Positions 5,290-5,385 of a stretch of 5,385 nucleotides of DNA are shown piece by piece (the first letter of the stretch is position 1; the number at the start of each line of letters is the position of its first letter). A program made the translations under genes and the position numbers. The stretch comes from Planctomycetota bacterium (GTDB lineage Bacteria > Planctomycetota > Planctomycetia > Gemmatales > Gemmataceae), in NCBI GenBank assembly GCA_018970845.1, contig JAGWVO010000266.1, positions 1 to 5,385 of the forward strand, given 5' to 3'. The notes under the pieces were generated by a model that saw only the letters and a list, made by a program, of their open reading frames with translations, searched no databases and was not told the DNA's origin.

Positions 5290-5385
5290 TTATTTCTTTC
5301 GCCATCCAATCGCCGGAAATATTTGAATGCCTTCATGGCCGAAGGCGTGGGACTGTTCATGGATGAAAAGTCGTGTCCCCCCGGG
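5290..5385 (-). CDS. Possible C-terminal end of an unidentified protein (cut by right edge)
   Basis: A - strand frame is open from the window edge to a TAA at 5290-5292, giving 31 residues that end in IQIFPAIGWRKK and include FIHEQSHAFGHEG. No family is recognised. Support is circumstantial: it ends 16 bases before the hairpin whose - strand tail looks like a terminator. An open frame of 31 codons is not significant by itself, and third-position GC is unremarkable. Another - strand frame is also open here, so the reading frame is uncertain. Confidence 0.25.
   Translation of the reverse strand, partial: PGGTRLFIHEQSHAFGHEGIQIFPAIGWRKK

Noticed and set aside
5359..5385. ATG on the + strand near the right edge as a new gene start
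   Set aside because: Only nine codons are visible, with no ribosome site upstream. It cannot be supported.

Overview
The window comes from a fairly high-GC (about 60% by eye), hopanoid-producing bacterium. No rRNA, tRNA or ribosomal marker is present, so placement is tentative. The sigma factor resembles ones I associate with Planctomycetota (recalled family appearance, not a search), and hopanoid genes occur there. Acidobacteria, Verrucomicrobia or another Gram-negative hopanoid producer cannot be excluded.

The left half (1-2893, + strand) is a compact hopanoid operon. It holds the C-terminal part of squalene-hopene cyclase (shc/hpnF, cut by the left edge), then hpnH (radical SAM adenosylhopane synthase), then hpnG (hopanoid nucleoside phosphorylase). 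The hpnG gene is easy to miss: its best start is a TTG only 5 bases after the hpnH stop, and its frame stays open backwards into hpnH. Together the three genes cover squalene to hopene (Shc), hopene to adenosylhopane (HpnH) and adenosylhopane to a ribosyl/phosphoribosyl hopane (HpnG), the first steps to C35 bacteriohopanepolyols.

The middle (2847-3833, - strand) is a single gene for a GGDEF diguanylate cyclase with an intact RxxD inhibitory site and an N-terminal region of uncertain, possibly receiver-like, type. It converges on hpnG, and the two coding regions overlap by 47 bases.

Positions 3834-4213 are a 380-base divergent intergenic region between the cyclase gene and a group-2-like sigma-70 factor (4214-5224, +). 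It holds two adjacent perfect inverted repeats of identical geometry, a good sigma-70-type promoter facing the sigma gene, a weaker candidate promoter facing the cyclase gene, and a GC-rich leader of about 245 nt with several possible stem-loops.

The sigma gene ends shortly before a strong GC-rich hairpin (5250-5273), probably a terminator working in both directions. Beyond it, a short open frame on the - strand entering from the right edge may be the tail of a convergent gene. No mobile element, CRISPR array or RNA gene was seen. The most interesting unexplained sequence is the divergent regulatory region at 3848-4213.
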